NCBI RefSeq assembly: GCF_000284295.1 | Contig: NC_017093.1 | Location: 7,378,001 to 7,442,000 of the forward strand | Source of the DNA: Actinoplanes missouriensis 431 | GTDB taxonomy: Bacteria; Actinomycetota; Actinomycetes; Mycobacteriales; Micromonosporaceae | Length of the DNA: 64,000 nt | Direction: 5' to 3' | Program-made: the position numbers and the translations under genes | Shown here: one piece after another, positions 24,177 to 33,476 of the stretch | Layout of the letters: each line of letters starts with the position of its first letter | Numbering within the stretch: position 1 is the first letter of the stretch | The notes under the pieces: model-generated | What the model saw: only the letters and a program-made list of their open reading frames with translations | Database searches by the model: none | What the model was told of the DNA's origin: nothing

Positions 24177-25481
24177 GTGACCGACGAAGCACCCCTGCGC
24201 CGTCGGGACGCGCCGGACACAGCAGGGGACGGACCGCACTCCGTGCCGCCCGACCCGAATTCTGGCGGTCCCGCATCGACCCCTCTCACTGCCCCGCGCG
24301 ACGGAACCCCTCGTCCGGTGGAGACCTCGGCCGAACTGGCCGATGTGGTCTCCCGGATGTCGGCGGGGACCGGACCGGTCGCCGTGGACGCCGAGCGCGC
24401 CTCCGGCTACCGCTACACCCAGCGCGCCTACCTGGTGCAACTGCGCCGGGCGGGCGCCGGAACCGTCCTGATCGACCCGTTGCCGCTGGACGATCTGCGC
24501 ACCCTCGACGCCGCGCTCGCCGAGTCCGAATGGGTGCTGCACGCCGCGAGTCAGGACCTGCCGTGCCTGGCCGAGCTGGGCTTCAGACCGCGCCGCCTGT
24601 TCGACACCGAACTGGCCGCCCGGCTCGCCGGTTTCGAGCGGGTCGGCCTGGCCGCGCTCACCGAGCAGCTGCTCGGCTACTCGCTGGAGAAACACCACTC
24701 GGCGGCGGACTGGTCGACCCGTCCCCTGCCGGACTCCTGGCTCACCTATGCCGCCCTCGACGTCGAGCTCCTCACCGACCTGCGTGACCTGCTCGCCGCC
24801 GAACTCGAACGCCAGGGCAAGACCGCCTGGGCCGCCGAGGAGTTCGCGGCGCTCGTCGCGAGCGCCGACCGGCCGCCGCGAGTCCGTCCCGATCCCTGGC
24901 GGCGGACGTCAGGCATTCATCGGGTACGGGGTGCGCGGGCCCAGTCCCGGGTGCGCGCCCTCTGGTACGCCCGTGACGGCGTCGCCGCCCGCCGCGACTC
25001 CGCCCCCGGACGGGTGCTGCCCGACTCCGCGATCATCGCGGCCGCCGAGGCCGACCCGAAGGACGAGCGCACCCTGCTCGGCATCCCCGGGTTCGGTGGC
25101 CGCTCGGTGCGCCGGCTGGCCCGGATCTGGCTCGACGCGCTGGACCAGGCCCGGGCGTTGCCGGACGACGCGTTGCCGGTGAACCAGCCGGTCGAGGGCC
25201 CGCCCCCGCCGCACCGCTGGGCCGAGCGCGACCCGATCGCCGCGGCCCGGCTGGCCCGGTGCCGCGCCGTGGTCGTCGGCACCGCCGAGCAGCACAACCT
25301 CCCGCCGGAGAACCTGATCAGCCCGGACTTCATCCGCCGGCTGGCCTGGTCGCCACCGGACGAGGTGACCTCCCAGACGGTCGCCGACACGCTGCGCGGC
25401 TTCGGCGCCCGGAACTGGCAGGTGGGCCTGATCGCCGAACAGCTCGCCACAGCCCTCCCGGCCCCCGACCCGGCAGACTGA
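24177..25481 (+). CDS. rnd: ribonuclease D-like 3'-5' exonuclease with HRDC domain
   Basis: A 434-aa DEDD-family exoribonuclease. The metal-binding acids are in VAVDAERASGYRY (DxE), LHAASQDLPCL and YAALDVELL. An HRDC domain follows (about 230-310, VRALWYARDGVAARRD... LLGIPGFG). It starts with GTG and has an extra Pro-rich N-terminal about 45 residues typical of actinobacterial forms. It probably trims stable RNA 3' ends. It is a single gene, divergent from the protease gene and closed by a strong hairpin. Confidence 0.92.
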   Translation: MTDEAPLRRRDAPDTAGDGPHSVPPDPNSGGPASTPLTAPRDGTPRPVETSAELADVVSRMSAGTGPVAVDAERASGYRYTQRAYLVQLRRAGAGTVLIDPLPLDDLRTLDAALAESEWVLHAASQDLPCLAELGFRPRRLFDTELAARLAGFERVGLAALTEQLLGYSLEKHHSAADWSTRPLPDSWLTYAALDVELLTDLRDLLAAELERQGKTAWAAEEFAALVASADRPPRVRPDPWRRTSGIHRVRGARAQSRVRALWYARDGVAARRDSAPGRVLPDSAIIAAAEADPKDERTLLGIPGFGGRSVRRLARIWLDALDQARALPDDALPVNQPVEGPPPPHRWAERDPIAAARLARCRAVVVGTAEQHNLPPENLISPDFIRRLAWSPPDEVTSQTVADTLRGFGARNWQVGLIAEQLATALPAPDPAD

Positions 25482-25799
25482 GCCGACCGCCGATCAGGCG
25501 CGTTCGTCGCTTTTGTGGCCACACCCGTTGCGGGTGTGGCCACATCCCGGACAGGCGTGAGCCGCGGAGAGCACGGCCGCGCCGCGGGTGCTGCCGTCGA
25601 GCGTGGGGAATTCGGGTGCACTCCTCGGGGCCACCACCCGGATGCGACATGGATCTTGACCTTGACCTGGGGTTTCGGGTTCTCGGGGAACGTGGCGGAA
25701 ACAGAGCTGTGACGTTTTCGCGATGCGGTGGCAGGGCCTAGTTACCGGCGAGTAGCATTCCTGGCACGCTTAGGGTTCACGCCCGCAAGGAGGCTTGCT
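25482..25799. other. 318-bp intergenic region upstream of fadA
   Basis: It starts with the hairpin at 25514-25544. The remainder has no supported gene. TTGACC occurs twice in tandem near 25655-25666 but without a matching -10. An imperfect dyad TTACCGGCGAGTAG (25742-25755) lies about 45 nt before the fadA start and could be a regulator site for the beta-oxidation operon. Otherwise I see nothing. Confidence 0.4.
25514..25544. terminator. perfect 14-bp hairpin after the RNase D gene
   Basis: TGTGGCCACACCCG (25514-25527), loop TTG, and its exact complement (25531-25544) start 32 nt after the stop. A T run lies on the 5' side only, so a leftward transcript would see the U tract. It probably functions as an I-shaped terminator for the rightward gene. 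Confidence 0.75.
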
Positions 25800-26996
25800 G
25801 TGCCCCGTGAAGTACGCGAGGTCGTCTTCGTCGACGGCGTCCGCACCCCGTTCGGCAAGGCGGGCGGCATGTATGCCGAGACCCGCGCCGACGACCTGGT
25901 GATCCGCTGCATCCGAGAGCTGATTCGGCGGAACCCCCAGCTCCCGACCGACCGGGTGGACGAGGTCGCGATCGCGGCCACCACCCAGACCGGTGACCAG
26001 GGCCTGACCATCGGCCGCACGGCGGCGCTGCTCTCCGGCCTGCCGAAGACCGTTCCCGGCTACGCCATCGACCGGATGTGCGCGGGCGCCATGACCGCGG
26101 TGACCAACGTCGCCGGCGGCATCGCGATGGGCGCGTACGACATCGCGATCGCGGGCGGCGTCGAGCACATGGGCCGGCACCCGATGGGCGAGGGCGTCGA
26201 CCCGAACCCGCGGATCCTCGCCGAGAAGCTGGTCGACCCGTCGGCCCTGGTGATGGGCTCGACCGCGGAGAACCTGCACGACCGGCTGCCGCACATCACC
26301 AAGGAGCGCGCCGACCGGTACGGGCTGAACTCGCAGATCAAGACCGCGAAGGCGTACGCCAACGGCAAGATCCAGCCGGACCTGGTGCCGGTGGCGATCC
26401 GCAGCGCCGAGCAGGGCTGGGGCCTGGCGACCGTCGACGAGGCGCCGCGCGAGACCTCGATGGAGAAGCTCGCCACGCTGAAGACCCCGTTCCGCCCGCA
26501 CGGCCGGATCACCGCGGGCAACGCCGCCGGTCTCAACGACGGCGCGACCGCGGCCGTCCTCGCCGACGAGGCGACCGCCCGTGAGCTGGGCCTGCCGGTC
26601 GCGATGCGGCTGGTGTCCTACGGGTTCGTCGGCGTCGAGCCGGAGATCATGGGGTACGGCCCGATCCCGTCGACCGAGAAGGCCCTGAAGAAGGCCGGTC
26701 TCACCATCGACGACATCGGCCTGTTCGAGCTGAACGAGGCGTTCGCGATCCAGGTGCTGGCGTTCCTCGACCACTACGGCATCGCCGACGACGACCCGCG
26801 GGTCAACCCGTGGGGCGGCGCGATCGCCATCGGTCACCCCCTCGCCTCCTCCGGCGTGCGGCTGATGACCCAGCTGGCCCGTCACTTCGAGGAGCACCCC
26901 GAGGTCCGCTACGGCCTCAACGCCATGTGCATCGGTATCGGCATGGGTGGCACCGTGATCTGGGAGAACCCGAACTGGGAAGGCTTCGCGAAGTGA
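25800..26996 (+). CDS. fadA: acetyl-CoA C-acyltransferase (thiolase)
   Basis: A 398-aa thiolase cleaving 3-ketoacyl-CoA in fatty acid beta-oxidation. The acyl-accepting Cys94 is in DRMCAGAMTAV. His346 is in IAIGHPLASSG and Cys377 is in NAMCIGIGMGG. The GTG at 25800 is chosen because AAGGAGG lies 6 nt upstream; the 24 upstream in-frame codons do not resemble thiolases. The stop overlaps the fadB GTG (GTGA). It works with FadB as the two-subunit trifunctional complex. Confidence 0.95.
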   Translation: MPREVREVVFVDGVRTPFGKAGGMYAETRADDLVIRCIRELIRRNPQLPTDRVDEVAIAATTQTGDQGLTIGRTAALLSGLPKTVPGYAIDRMCAGAMTAVTNVAGGIAMGAYDIAIAGGVEHMGRHPMGEGVDPNPRILAEKLVDPSALVMGSTAENLHDRLPHITKERADRYGLNSQIKTAKAYANGKIQPDLVPVAIRSAEQGWGLATVDEAPRETSMEKLATLKTPFRPHGRITAGNAAGLNDGATAAVLADEATARELGLPVAMRLVSYGFVGVEPEIMGYGPIPSTEKALKKAGLTIDDIGLFELNEAFAIQVLAFLDHYGIADDDPRVNPWGGAIAIGHPLASSGVRLMTQLARHFEEHPEVRYGLNAMCIGIGMGGTVIWENPNWEGFAK

Positions 26997-29053
26997 TCGA
27001 GAACCCGAACGAGGTAGTGACCAAGGCCCTCGTCCGCCTGGTCAGCGTGCCCGGCCTCGACAAGCAGGCCGCTCTGATCACGCTGGACAACGGCTTCGAC
27101 CACAAGAAGCCGAACAGCTTCGGCCCGGCCGGCCTGAAGTCGCTGGACGAGGCGATCACCACGGCGACCGCGGCGGCGCCGGCGTTCATCGCGATCACCG
27201 GTAAGCCGTACATCTTCTGTGTCGGCGCGGACATCACCGGCATGCCGCTGATCAGCTCCCGCGACCAGGCCGTGGCGCTGGGCGAACTCGGTCACCGGGT
27301 GTTCGCGCGGCTCAAGAACAGCGAGATCCCGACGTTCGCGTTCATCAACGGCGCGGCGCTCGGCGGTGGCCTCGAGGTCGCCCTGCACTGCCACTACCGC
27401 ACGGTCTCCGGCGGCGCGGCGGCGCTCGGCCTGCCCGAGGTCGCGATCGGCCTGATCCCCGGCTGGGGCGGCAGCCAGCTGCTGCCGAACCTGATCGGCG
27501 TGCCGGGGGCGGCCCAGGTCATCCTGCAGAACCCGCTCACCCAGAAGACGCTGCGCCCGAAGCAGGCCCGCGAGCTGGGCGTCGCGGACGCGCTCTTCGA
27601 GCCGGCCGAGTTCCTCGAGGACTCGCTCGCCTGGGCGGCCGGCGTGGTCAAGGGCGACGTCACGGTGGAGCGTCCCGAGGTCGACAAGGACATGTGGGAC
27701 GGGGTGCTGTTCTTCGCCAAGCAGCAGCTCGACGAGAAGCTGCACGGCGCGGTCCCGTCCGCGAACAAGGCCCTGGAGCTGCTCGCCCTCGCCAAGGAGT
27801 CGTCCTTCGAAGACGGCACCGCGGCCGAGACCGAGGCGCTCGCCGACCTGATCATGGGTGACGAGTCGCGCGCCAGCCTGTACGCGTTCGACCTGGTCCA
27901 GCGCCGCGCGAAGCGGCCGGTCGGTGTGCCGTCCCGGGAGAACGCCCGCAAGGTCACCAAGGTCGGCATCGTCGGCGCCGGTCTGATGGCCTCCCAGCTG
28001 GCCCTGCTCTTCCTGCGCCGCCTCCAGGTCCCGGTCGTGCTGACCGACCTCGACCAGGCCCGCGTCGACAAGGGCGTGGCCTACGTCAACGAGCAGATCG
28101 ACAAGCTGGTCGGCAAGCGCCGGATGGACGAGGGCACCGCGGCGAAGCTGCGCGGCCTGATCAGCGGCTCGGTCGACCGGCAGGTCTTCGCGGACGCCGA
28201 CTTCGTGATCGAGGCGGTCTTCGAGAACCTCGACCTGAAGAAGCAGATCTGGGCCGAGTTCGAGAAGATCGTGAAGCCCGAGGCGATCCTCGCGACGAAC
28301 ACCAGCTCGCTGTCGATCACCGAGATGGCGGCCGGCCTGGAGCACCCGGAGCGGGTCGTCGGCTTCCACTTCTTCAACCCGGTCGCGGTCCTCCCCCTGC
28401 TGGAGATCATCAAGGGCGAGAAGACCGACGACGCGACGCTCGCCACCGCGTTCGAGGTCGGCAAGCAGCTGAAGAAGTCCTCGGTGCTGGTCAAGGACGC
28501 CCCGGCGTTCGTGGTGAACCGGGTGCTCACCCGCTTCACCAGCGAGGTCTTCAAGGCTGTCGACGCCGGCACCCCGCTCGACGTGGTGAACGAGGCGTTC
28601 GACCCGCTGGGCCTGCCGATGCGCCCGGTCGCGCTGCTGCAGCTGGTCGGTCCCGCCGTGGCGTACCACGTGGGTGAGACGCTGCATGCCGCGTTCCCGG
28701 ACCGGTTCGTGGACTCGGCCAACCTCAAGACGATCGTCGACCTCGGGCAGCCGCTGCTCGTGGACGACGAGATCAACCCCGAGGTGGCCAAGGCCCTGGT
28801 GCTCGGCGACAGCCCGCTGACCGCCGACGAGGTACGCCAGAGGGCCCTCGACGCCCTGGCCGAGGAGATCCGGATCATGCTCGACGAGGGCGTGGTCGCG
28901 GAGGCGCAGGACATCGACCTGTGCATGATTCTCGGCGCGGGATACCCGTTCCACCTGGGCGGCATCACGCCGTACCTGGACCGCAGCGGCACCGCCGAGC
29001 GGGTCACCGGCAAGCGCTTCCTGCGCCCCGGCGTGGCGAACGTGCCGGCTTGA
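26993..29053 (+). CDS. fadB: 3-hydroxyacyl-CoA dehydrogenase/enoyl-CoA hydratase
   Basis: A 686-aa bifunctional beta-oxidation subunit. The crotonase domain (about 1-300) has the oxyanion-hole motifs FCVGADITGM and NGAALGGGLEVALHC. The NAD-binding fold starts near 322 with VGIVGAGLMASQLAL, where the usual MG is MA, a variant I believe is common in actinobacterial forms. HFFNPVAVLPLLEI and the two HCDH C-terminal domains follow. Its GTG is coupled to fadA by 4 bp. A strong terminator follows. Confidence 0.95.
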   Translation: MIENPNEVVTKALVRLVSVPGLDKQAALITLDNGFDHKKPNSFGPAGLKSLDEAITTATAAAPAFIAITGKPYIFCVGADITGMPLISSRDQAVALGELGHRVFARLKNSEIPTFAFINGAALGGGLEVALHCHYRTVSGGAAALGLPEVAIGLIPGWGGSQLLPNLIGVPGAAQVILQNPLTQKTLRPKQARELGVADALFEPAEFLEDSLAWAAGVVKGDVTVERPEVDKDMWDGVLFFAKQQLDEKLHGAVPSANKALELLALAKESSFEDGTAAETEALADLIMGDESRASLYAFDLVQRRAKRPVGVPSRENARKVTKVGIVGAGLMASQLALLFLRRLQVPVVLTDLDQARVDKGVAYVNEQIDKLVGKRRMDEGTAAKLRGLISGSVDRQVFADADFVIEAVFENLDLKKQIWAEFEKIVKPEAILATNTSSLSITEMAAGLEHPERVVGFHFFNPVAVLPLLEIIKGEKTDDATLATAFEVGKQLKKSSVLVKDAPAFVVNRVLTRFTSEVFKAVDAGTPLDVVNEAFDPLGLPMRPVALLQLVGPAVAYHVGETLHAAFPDRFVDSANLKTIVDLGQPLLVDDEINPEVAKALVLGDSPLTADEVRQRALDALAEEIRIMLDEGVVAEAQDIDLCMILGAGYPFHLGGITPYLDRSGTAERVTGKRFLRPGVANVPA

Positions 29054-29058
29054 TCGTG

Positions 29059-29086
29059 AGGAGCCCCCGCCGAGGCGGGGGCTCCT
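29059..29086 (+). terminator. terminator of fadAB
   Basis: A 13-bp perfect stem (29059-29071 with 29074-29086) begins 5 nt after the fadB stop and is very GC-rich. Only a short TTG follows it. Confidence 0.85.
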
Positions 29087-29170
29087 TGCTGTCACCCGCC
29101 TGTGAGAATCCTCCTGGGCAGACCCGCAATACCCTCGATAAGCTGCGACAACCCCGATCATGGAGTGTTG

Positions 29171-30217
29171 ATGTCGCAGCCACCTTACGGCCCGCCCAAC
29201 CCGGATCAGCCGCCCTACGGGCAGCCGAACCCGGATCAGTCGCCCTACGGACCGCCGTCCTACGGGCCGCCGGCTTCCGGCCCGCCCGCCTCCGGGCCGC
29301 CCTTCTCGGGCCCGCCCGCCTCCGGCCAGCCCGTCCCGGGTCAGCCGGTCCCGGGTCAGCCCGTCTCGGGTCAGCCCGGATATCCGCCGCCGCCCGGTTA
29401 CCCCGCGCCCGGCCAGGCACCCGGCCAGCCGCCCTACGGCCAGCCCGGGTACGGCCAGCCCGGGTACGACCAGGCCGGTTACGGCCAGCCCGGGTACGAC
29501 CAGGCCGGTTACGGCCAGCCCGGTTACGGCACGCCGCCCGGATATCCCGCGGCGCCCCCGCCGAAGAAGTCCAAGGTCCTCCCGATCGTGCTGATCTCGG
29601 TCGCGGTGTTCCTGGTGCTCTGCATCGGCGGCATCACGAGCCTCTACCTGATCGGCAAGGACGCGGTCGAGGACGCCCAGAACACCATCGACTCGGTCAC
29701 CACGAGTGAGCCGACCACGGGCACCCAGACGACCGACCCGCAGCCGACCGAGAAGGCCTCGACCATCACGATCGTCGAGCCGAAGACCCTCGGCGGCCGC
29801 CCGAAGCTGACCGACGGCCAGTTCGCCGGCATCACCAAGGAGCTCGAGGACGGCCTCGCCTCCGGGTACCCCGGCAGCAAGTCGTTCGGCGCGTTCTACG
29901 GCAAGATCGAGAAGCAGGACATCGTCATCGCGATCGGTGTCGAGACCGACGTCCCGGACCCGAAGTCGGCGCTGAACGGCACGTTCGCCGGCATCGGCAT
30001 CGGCGGCCTCGAGGTCAAGAACCTCTCCGACGCCGGCACCGGCGACCTCGGCGGCGAGGCCCAGTGCGGCACCGCCAACGCGTCCGACATCGACGTCGCG
30101 GTCTGCAGCTGGGCCGACGAGGGCAGCATCGGCATGGTCATGTGGTACTTCAAGACCGCCGCGAAGGTGAAGACCGAGTTCCCGAAGCTCCGTGCGGAGA
30201 TCGAGAAGAAGAGCTGA
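29171..30217 (+). CDS. Pro/Gly/Tyr-rich single-pass membrane protein
   Basis: A 348-aa protein. Residues 1-130 are a low-complexity cytoplasmic tail of PPYGQP, SGPP and GYGQPGYDQA repeats. KKSK and one TM helix (about 138-160) follow. The extracytoplasmic part has a Thr-rich linker (about 170-200) and a compact domain (about 205-348) with two Cys (CGTANASDIDVAVC) that probably pair. This architecture is common in actinobacteria with no assigned function. Start ATG at 29171 has GGAG 5 nt upstream. Monocistronic. Confidence 0.8.
   Translation: MSQPPYGPPNPDQPPYGQPNPDQSPYGPPSYGPPASGPPASGPPFSGPPASGQPVPGQPVPGQPVSGQPGYPPPPGYPAPGQAPGQPPYGQPGYGQPGYDQAGYGQPGYDQAGYGQPGYGTPPGYPAAPPPKKSKVLPIVLISVAVFLVLCIGGITSLYLIGKDAVEDAQNTIDSVTTSEPTTGTQTTDPQPTEKASTITIVEPKTLGGRPKLTDGQFAGITKELEDGLASGYPGSKSFGAFYGKIEKQDIVIAIGVETDVPDPKSALNGTFAGIGIGGLEVKNLSDAGTGDLGGEAQCGTANASDIDVAVCSWADEGSIGMVMWYFKTAAKVKTEFPKLRAEIEKKS
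29465..29524 (+). repeat. 30-bp direct coding repeat
   Basis: Two tandem 30-bp units (29465-29494 and 29495-29524, 29/30 identical) encode YDQAGYGQPG in the Pro-rich tail. Confidence 0.85.
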
Positions 30218-30243
30218 CGTGCGCCGCGCCGGCCGTGACCCGC

Positions 30244-31461
30244 TCAGGGCCGGCGCGGGACGCTCACGCTGGCCGTCACGACCGGCGTGGTGTCGGCGGC
30301 CGGCAGGGTCACGGTGACCTCCAGCCCGCCGCCCTCCTGAGCCACGGCGGAGACCGTGCCGCCGTGCGCGTCGCAGACCGCCCGGACGATGGAGAGACCC
30401 AACCCCGACCCCCGCGACCCGGTACGCTCCCAGCCGCCCCGCTGGAACGGCTCGAACAGTCCCGGGACGTCGGCCGGCTCGACCTCGTAACCGGTGTTGC
30501 CGACGACGAGCCGGGTCTGCCCGTTCACCGACTCGGTGCGCAGCCAGAGCCGGCCGAGCAGATGGTTGTAACGGATCGCGTTCTCGATCAGGTTGCCGGC
30601 CAGCCGGTCCAGCAGGCTCGGGTCACCGACCACCGGGGCCGGCTGCAGGTCGGTGCTGACGTCCAGTTTCAGCCGCTCCGCCTCGGCCTTGACCGCGGAG
30701 AGCGCGTTGTAGACGCTCGTCGCCAGGTCGGCCGGGACCTTGCGGACCAGCCGCCGGCCGGACTGTGCTTCCGAGCGGGCCAGCACCAGCAGCGCGTCGA
30801 CCAGGCCGTTCGCCCGCTCCGAGGCGTTGCGGACCACCTTCGCCATCCGGCGGTACTCCGCCACATCGGCCTCGTCGTCGCTGAGCGTCACGTCGATCTC
30901 GGTCCGCATCACCGCGAGCGGGGTGCGCAGCTCGTGCGAGGCGTTCGCCACGAACCGTTTCTGCGACTCGAACGCGGCCGCCAGCCGGTCCAGCATCGCG
31001 TCGAACGTGCGCGCCAGCTCGGCCACCTCGTCGTCCGCCCCGGAGTACCGGATCCGCTGGTCCAGCGTCTCCTCGCCGAGCCGCTGGGCGGTCTGGGTCA
31101 CGCTGTGCAGCGGGCGCAGGGCGCGACCGGCCACCGCGTACGCCCCGGCGATGCCGATGATGCCGATCGCGACGAGCGCGCTGAAGCCGTTCACCAGCAG
31201 CTCCCGGGACGCCTGCGCGACCATGTCGGTCTGCCAGGCCAGCGCCTCCCGGGTGCTGCCGTCGCTCAGCGTCACGGTCGAGCCGGCCCGCAGGTCGTCG
31301 ACCGGGTGCAGCGACTCGCTGACCAGCAGCCAGGCGAGCAGCACGAGCACCGCGCCGGCCCCGATCAACAGGATGCCGTTGAGCAGGGTCAGCCGCAGGC
31401 GGAGCGTGGGTCGCATGCTGAGGCCCAGCGCCCGGCGTTTCGCGCCGAGGTAGACGGTCAC
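30244..31461 (-). CDS. sensor histidine kinase
   Basis: A 405-aa membrane kinase. TM1 is at about 24-46, a short extracytoplasmic loop of about 50 residues follows, and TM2 is at about 92-115. HAMP follows (RALRPLHSVTQTAQRL), then the H-box FVANASHELRTPLAV with the phospho-acceptor His. The ATPase has an N-box NLIENAIRYN and a G-box SGLGLSIVRAV. The small sensor loop suggests that it senses membrane or accessory proteins. Its GTG overlaps the response regulator stop (GTGA). It is the last gene of the propeller operon. Confidence 0.93.
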   Translation of the reverse strand: MTVYLGAKRRALGLSMRPTLRLRLTLLNGILLIGAGAVLVLLAWLLVSESLHPVDDLRAGSTVTLSDGSTREALAWQTDMVAQASRELLVNGFSALVAIGIIGIAGAYAVAGRALRPLHSVTQTAQRLGEETLDQRIRYSGADDEVAELARTFDAMLDRLAAAFESQKRFVANASHELRTPLAVMRTEIDVTLSDDEADVAEYRRMAKVVRNASERANGLVDALLVLARSEAQSGRRLVRKVPADLATSVYNALSAVKAEAERLKLDVSTDLQPAPVVGDPSLLDRLAGNLIENAIRYNHLLGRLWLRTESVNGQTRLVVGNTGYEVEPADVPGLFEPFQRGGWERTGSRGSGLGLSIVRAVCDAHGGTVSAVAQEGGGLEVTVTLPAADTTPVVTASVSVPRRP

Positions 31462-32132
31462 GAGGCCACGACCGGCTCGGGCACGCGGTAACCCGCGCCG
31501 ACCACCGTCTCGATCAGCGGCGGATCGCCGATCTTCTTACGCAGCGTGTTGATCGTGACCCGGACGGTCGTGGTGAACGGGTCGGTGTTGGCGTCCCAGA
31601 CCCGCTCCAGCAGCTCCTCGGTGGACACCACCCCACCGCGCGCCTTGACCAGCTCCTCCAGGACGCCGAACTCCTTGTTGGTCAGCTCGATCGGCACGCC
31701 GCCACGGGTCACCACCCGGCGGGTCTGGTCGAGCACCAGGTTGCCGACGGTGAGCACCGGCGGCGCGGCCGGGGTGGCCCGCCGGCCCAGCGCCTGCACC
31801 CGGGCCACCAGCTCCTCGAACGCGAACGGCTTGGCGAGGTAGTCGTCGGCGCCCAGCTCCAGGCCCTCGACCCGGTCGGCGACGGTCCCGCTGGCGGTGA
31901 GCATCAACACCCGGGTCAGGGCGCCGGACGCGACCAGCTCGGCGCAGATCTCATCGCCGTGCATGCCCGGCAGGTCCCGGTCCAGCACCACCACGTCGTA
32001 CCGGGTCACGTAGGCCATCTCGTGGCCCTGCAAGCCGTCGTACGCGACGTCGACCGCCATCCCCTTGCGGCGCAGCCCGCGGGCGATCGCATCCGCCAGG
32101 TTCCGCTCGTCTTCCACCACCAGCACGCGCAT
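31458..32132 (-). CDS. OmpR/PhoB-type response regulator
   Basis: A 224-aa regulator. The receiver domain (1-115) has the acidic pair in VVEDE, the phospho-acceptor Asp in DVVVLDRDLPGMHG and Lys in LAKPFAFEEL. The winged-helix C-terminal domain (about 130-222) ends RVTINTLRKKIGDPPLIETVVGAGYRV. The ATG at 32132 (MRVLVVED) is preferred to a TTG two codons earlier. It lies 9 nt after the first beta-propeller gene and overlaps the kinase gene by 4 bp, so all are co-transcribed. Confidence 0.95.
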   Translation of the reverse strand: MRVLVVEDERNLADAIARGLRRKGMAVDVAYDGLQGHEMAYVTRYDVVVLDRDLPGMHGDEICAELVASGALTRVLMLTASGTVADRVEGLELGADDYLAKPFAFEELVARVQALGRRATPAAPPVLTVGNLVLDQTRRVVTRGGVPIELTNKEFGVLEELVKARGGVVSTEELLERVWDANTDPFTTTVRVTINTLRKKIGDPPLIETVVGAGYRVPEPVVAS

Positions 32133-32141
32133 GCCCAAAGC

Positions 32142-33431
32142 CTAATCAAGCCGCCAAACGCCCACCGACGCGTCGAGCCGGCGGCAGATCAGCGCGCCCG
32201 CGGCGAAGTGACAGTCACCGGCGACCCGGTCGGCCACCCCGGACACCCGGATCCGCATCCGGCGCATGTCGAGCACCCCGTACCAGACCCGGTCCTCGCC
32301 GGAGACCACCCGCCGCACGTACGCGGTGTCCGGTTCCGGCCCCGGCCCGCCGCTCTCCCAGCGCCCCGCCTCGCCCAGCACGTCGCCGGTGGCCGGGTCG
32401 AGCACGAAGTGCTCCGGGAAGGCGGTGCCGGGCAGCCCGGTGACCAGATAACCGCCGACCCGCTCGGCGTAGTTCCACCGGTCCGAGGACCAGCGTTCCC
32501 GCCCGGTCCGCGGGTCGATCACCATGATTCCGCGCTGCGGCAGGAACGCGCAGATCAGGTCGCCGCACGGGCTCGGGTTGCGGTACCAGCTCAGGTTCAC
32601 CCCGCTGTGCCAGCGCTGCCGCAGGCCCTCGGTCGCGTCGTACCCGGTGGTGCCGTCGCTGCGCGCCCCGATCAGCGCCATGTCGCCGGCCGGCCAGAGC
32701 GAGAGGGTCTCCGGGCCGCGCTCCGGGATGTTCCGCGTGGCGCTGAGCCGACCGGTCCGGGTGTCCCAGGCCAGCAGCCGGCGGTCCGTGGTCAGCTGGT
32801 AGAGCCAGTCCGGGTAGGCGCCGCCGTGCGTGGACGGCGACATCACGTCGTCGCCGGGCTGGCGCAGGCTCCAGCGCACCTCCCCGGTCGCCAGGTCCAG
32901 CCCGCGCCACCAGAACCCGGTGTCGTCCTCCTCCCGGACCAGCGCCAGGCGGTCCGCCGGGGAGACGCCCTCGACCAGGACCGGGAGCCGCCACACCGGG
33001 TCCGGGTCGGTCGCCCGCAGCGCGATCGTGCCGAACCGGGAGGTTCGCTCGTTCAGGACGCTGAGCAGCAGCATGTCACCGGCGGCGGCCACGTCGAGGA
33101 TCTCGCCGGTGAGCGCGACCAGGTGCCAGGAGAGCAGTCGCGCGTCCGGCAGCGAGAGGGACCGGACGACGCGGACGCCCGGGGACGTCTGCCGGCCGAT
33201 CACGTAGAGCCGGTCGCCGACCACCCGGAGCACGTCGCCCTGGGCGGCCGGCACGATCGCCGGCGGCGCCGGCCGGTCCGGCTGGACGGCCCCGCCCAGA
33301 CCCACCACCAGGATCATCGAGAGGATCGCGAGCAGCACACGGGACGGCACCGGCGGCGCCTCGGCCGGAACGGCCGGGGCCAGTGACTCGCCGCGCGGCA
33401 CCTCGCCGAGATCGATCAGCACAGGGCTCAC
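32142..33431 (-). CDS. membrane-anchored PQQ-like beta-propeller protein 1
   Basis: A 429-aa type II membrane protein. A short cytoplasmic tail with VLIDLGEVP precedes one TM helix (about 30-50). An extracytoplasmic seven- or eight-bladed PQQ/WD40-like propeller follows, with repeats such as DLATGEVRW, DTRTGRLSA, DPRTGRERW and DPATGDVLGE. Two Cys pairs recur in the paralogues: PCGDLIC mid-protein and GDCHFAAGALICRR near the end. No catalytic PQQ residues can be assigned, so a binding or scaffold role is more likely. GTG start with GGGGAG upstream. Third of three tandem paralogues. Confidence 0.82.
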   Translation of the reverse strand: MSPVLIDLGEVPRGESLAPAVPAEAPPVPSRVLLAILSMILVVGLGGAVQPDRPAPPAIVPAAQGDVLRVVGDRLYVIGRQTSPGVRVVRSLSLPDARLLSWHLVALTGEILDVAAAGDMLLLSVLNERTSRFGTIALRATDPDPVWRLPVLVEGVSPADRLALVREEDDTGFWWRGLDLATGEVRWSLRQPGDDVMSPSTHGGAYPDWLYQLTTDRRLLAWDTRTGRLSATRNIPERGPETLSLWPAGDMALIGARSDGTTGYDATEGLRQRWHSGVNLSWYRNPSPCGDLICAFLPQRGIMVIDPRTGRERWSSDRWNYAERVGGYLVTGLPGTAFPEHFVLDPATGDVLGEAGRWESGGPGPEPDTAYVRRVVSGEDRVWYGVLDMRRMRIRVSGVADRVAGDCHFAAGALICRRLDASVGVWRLD

Positions 33432-33476
33432 ACCGGGCTCCCCGCACGCAGGGACTTCAGTGTGCCCCCTGAAGGG

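Noticed and set aside
25742..25755. Possible TetR-type operator TTACCGGCGAGTAG upstream of fadA
   Set aside because: The dyad is imperfect (8 of 14 positions) and no second copy is in the window, so I only mention it in the intergenic entry.
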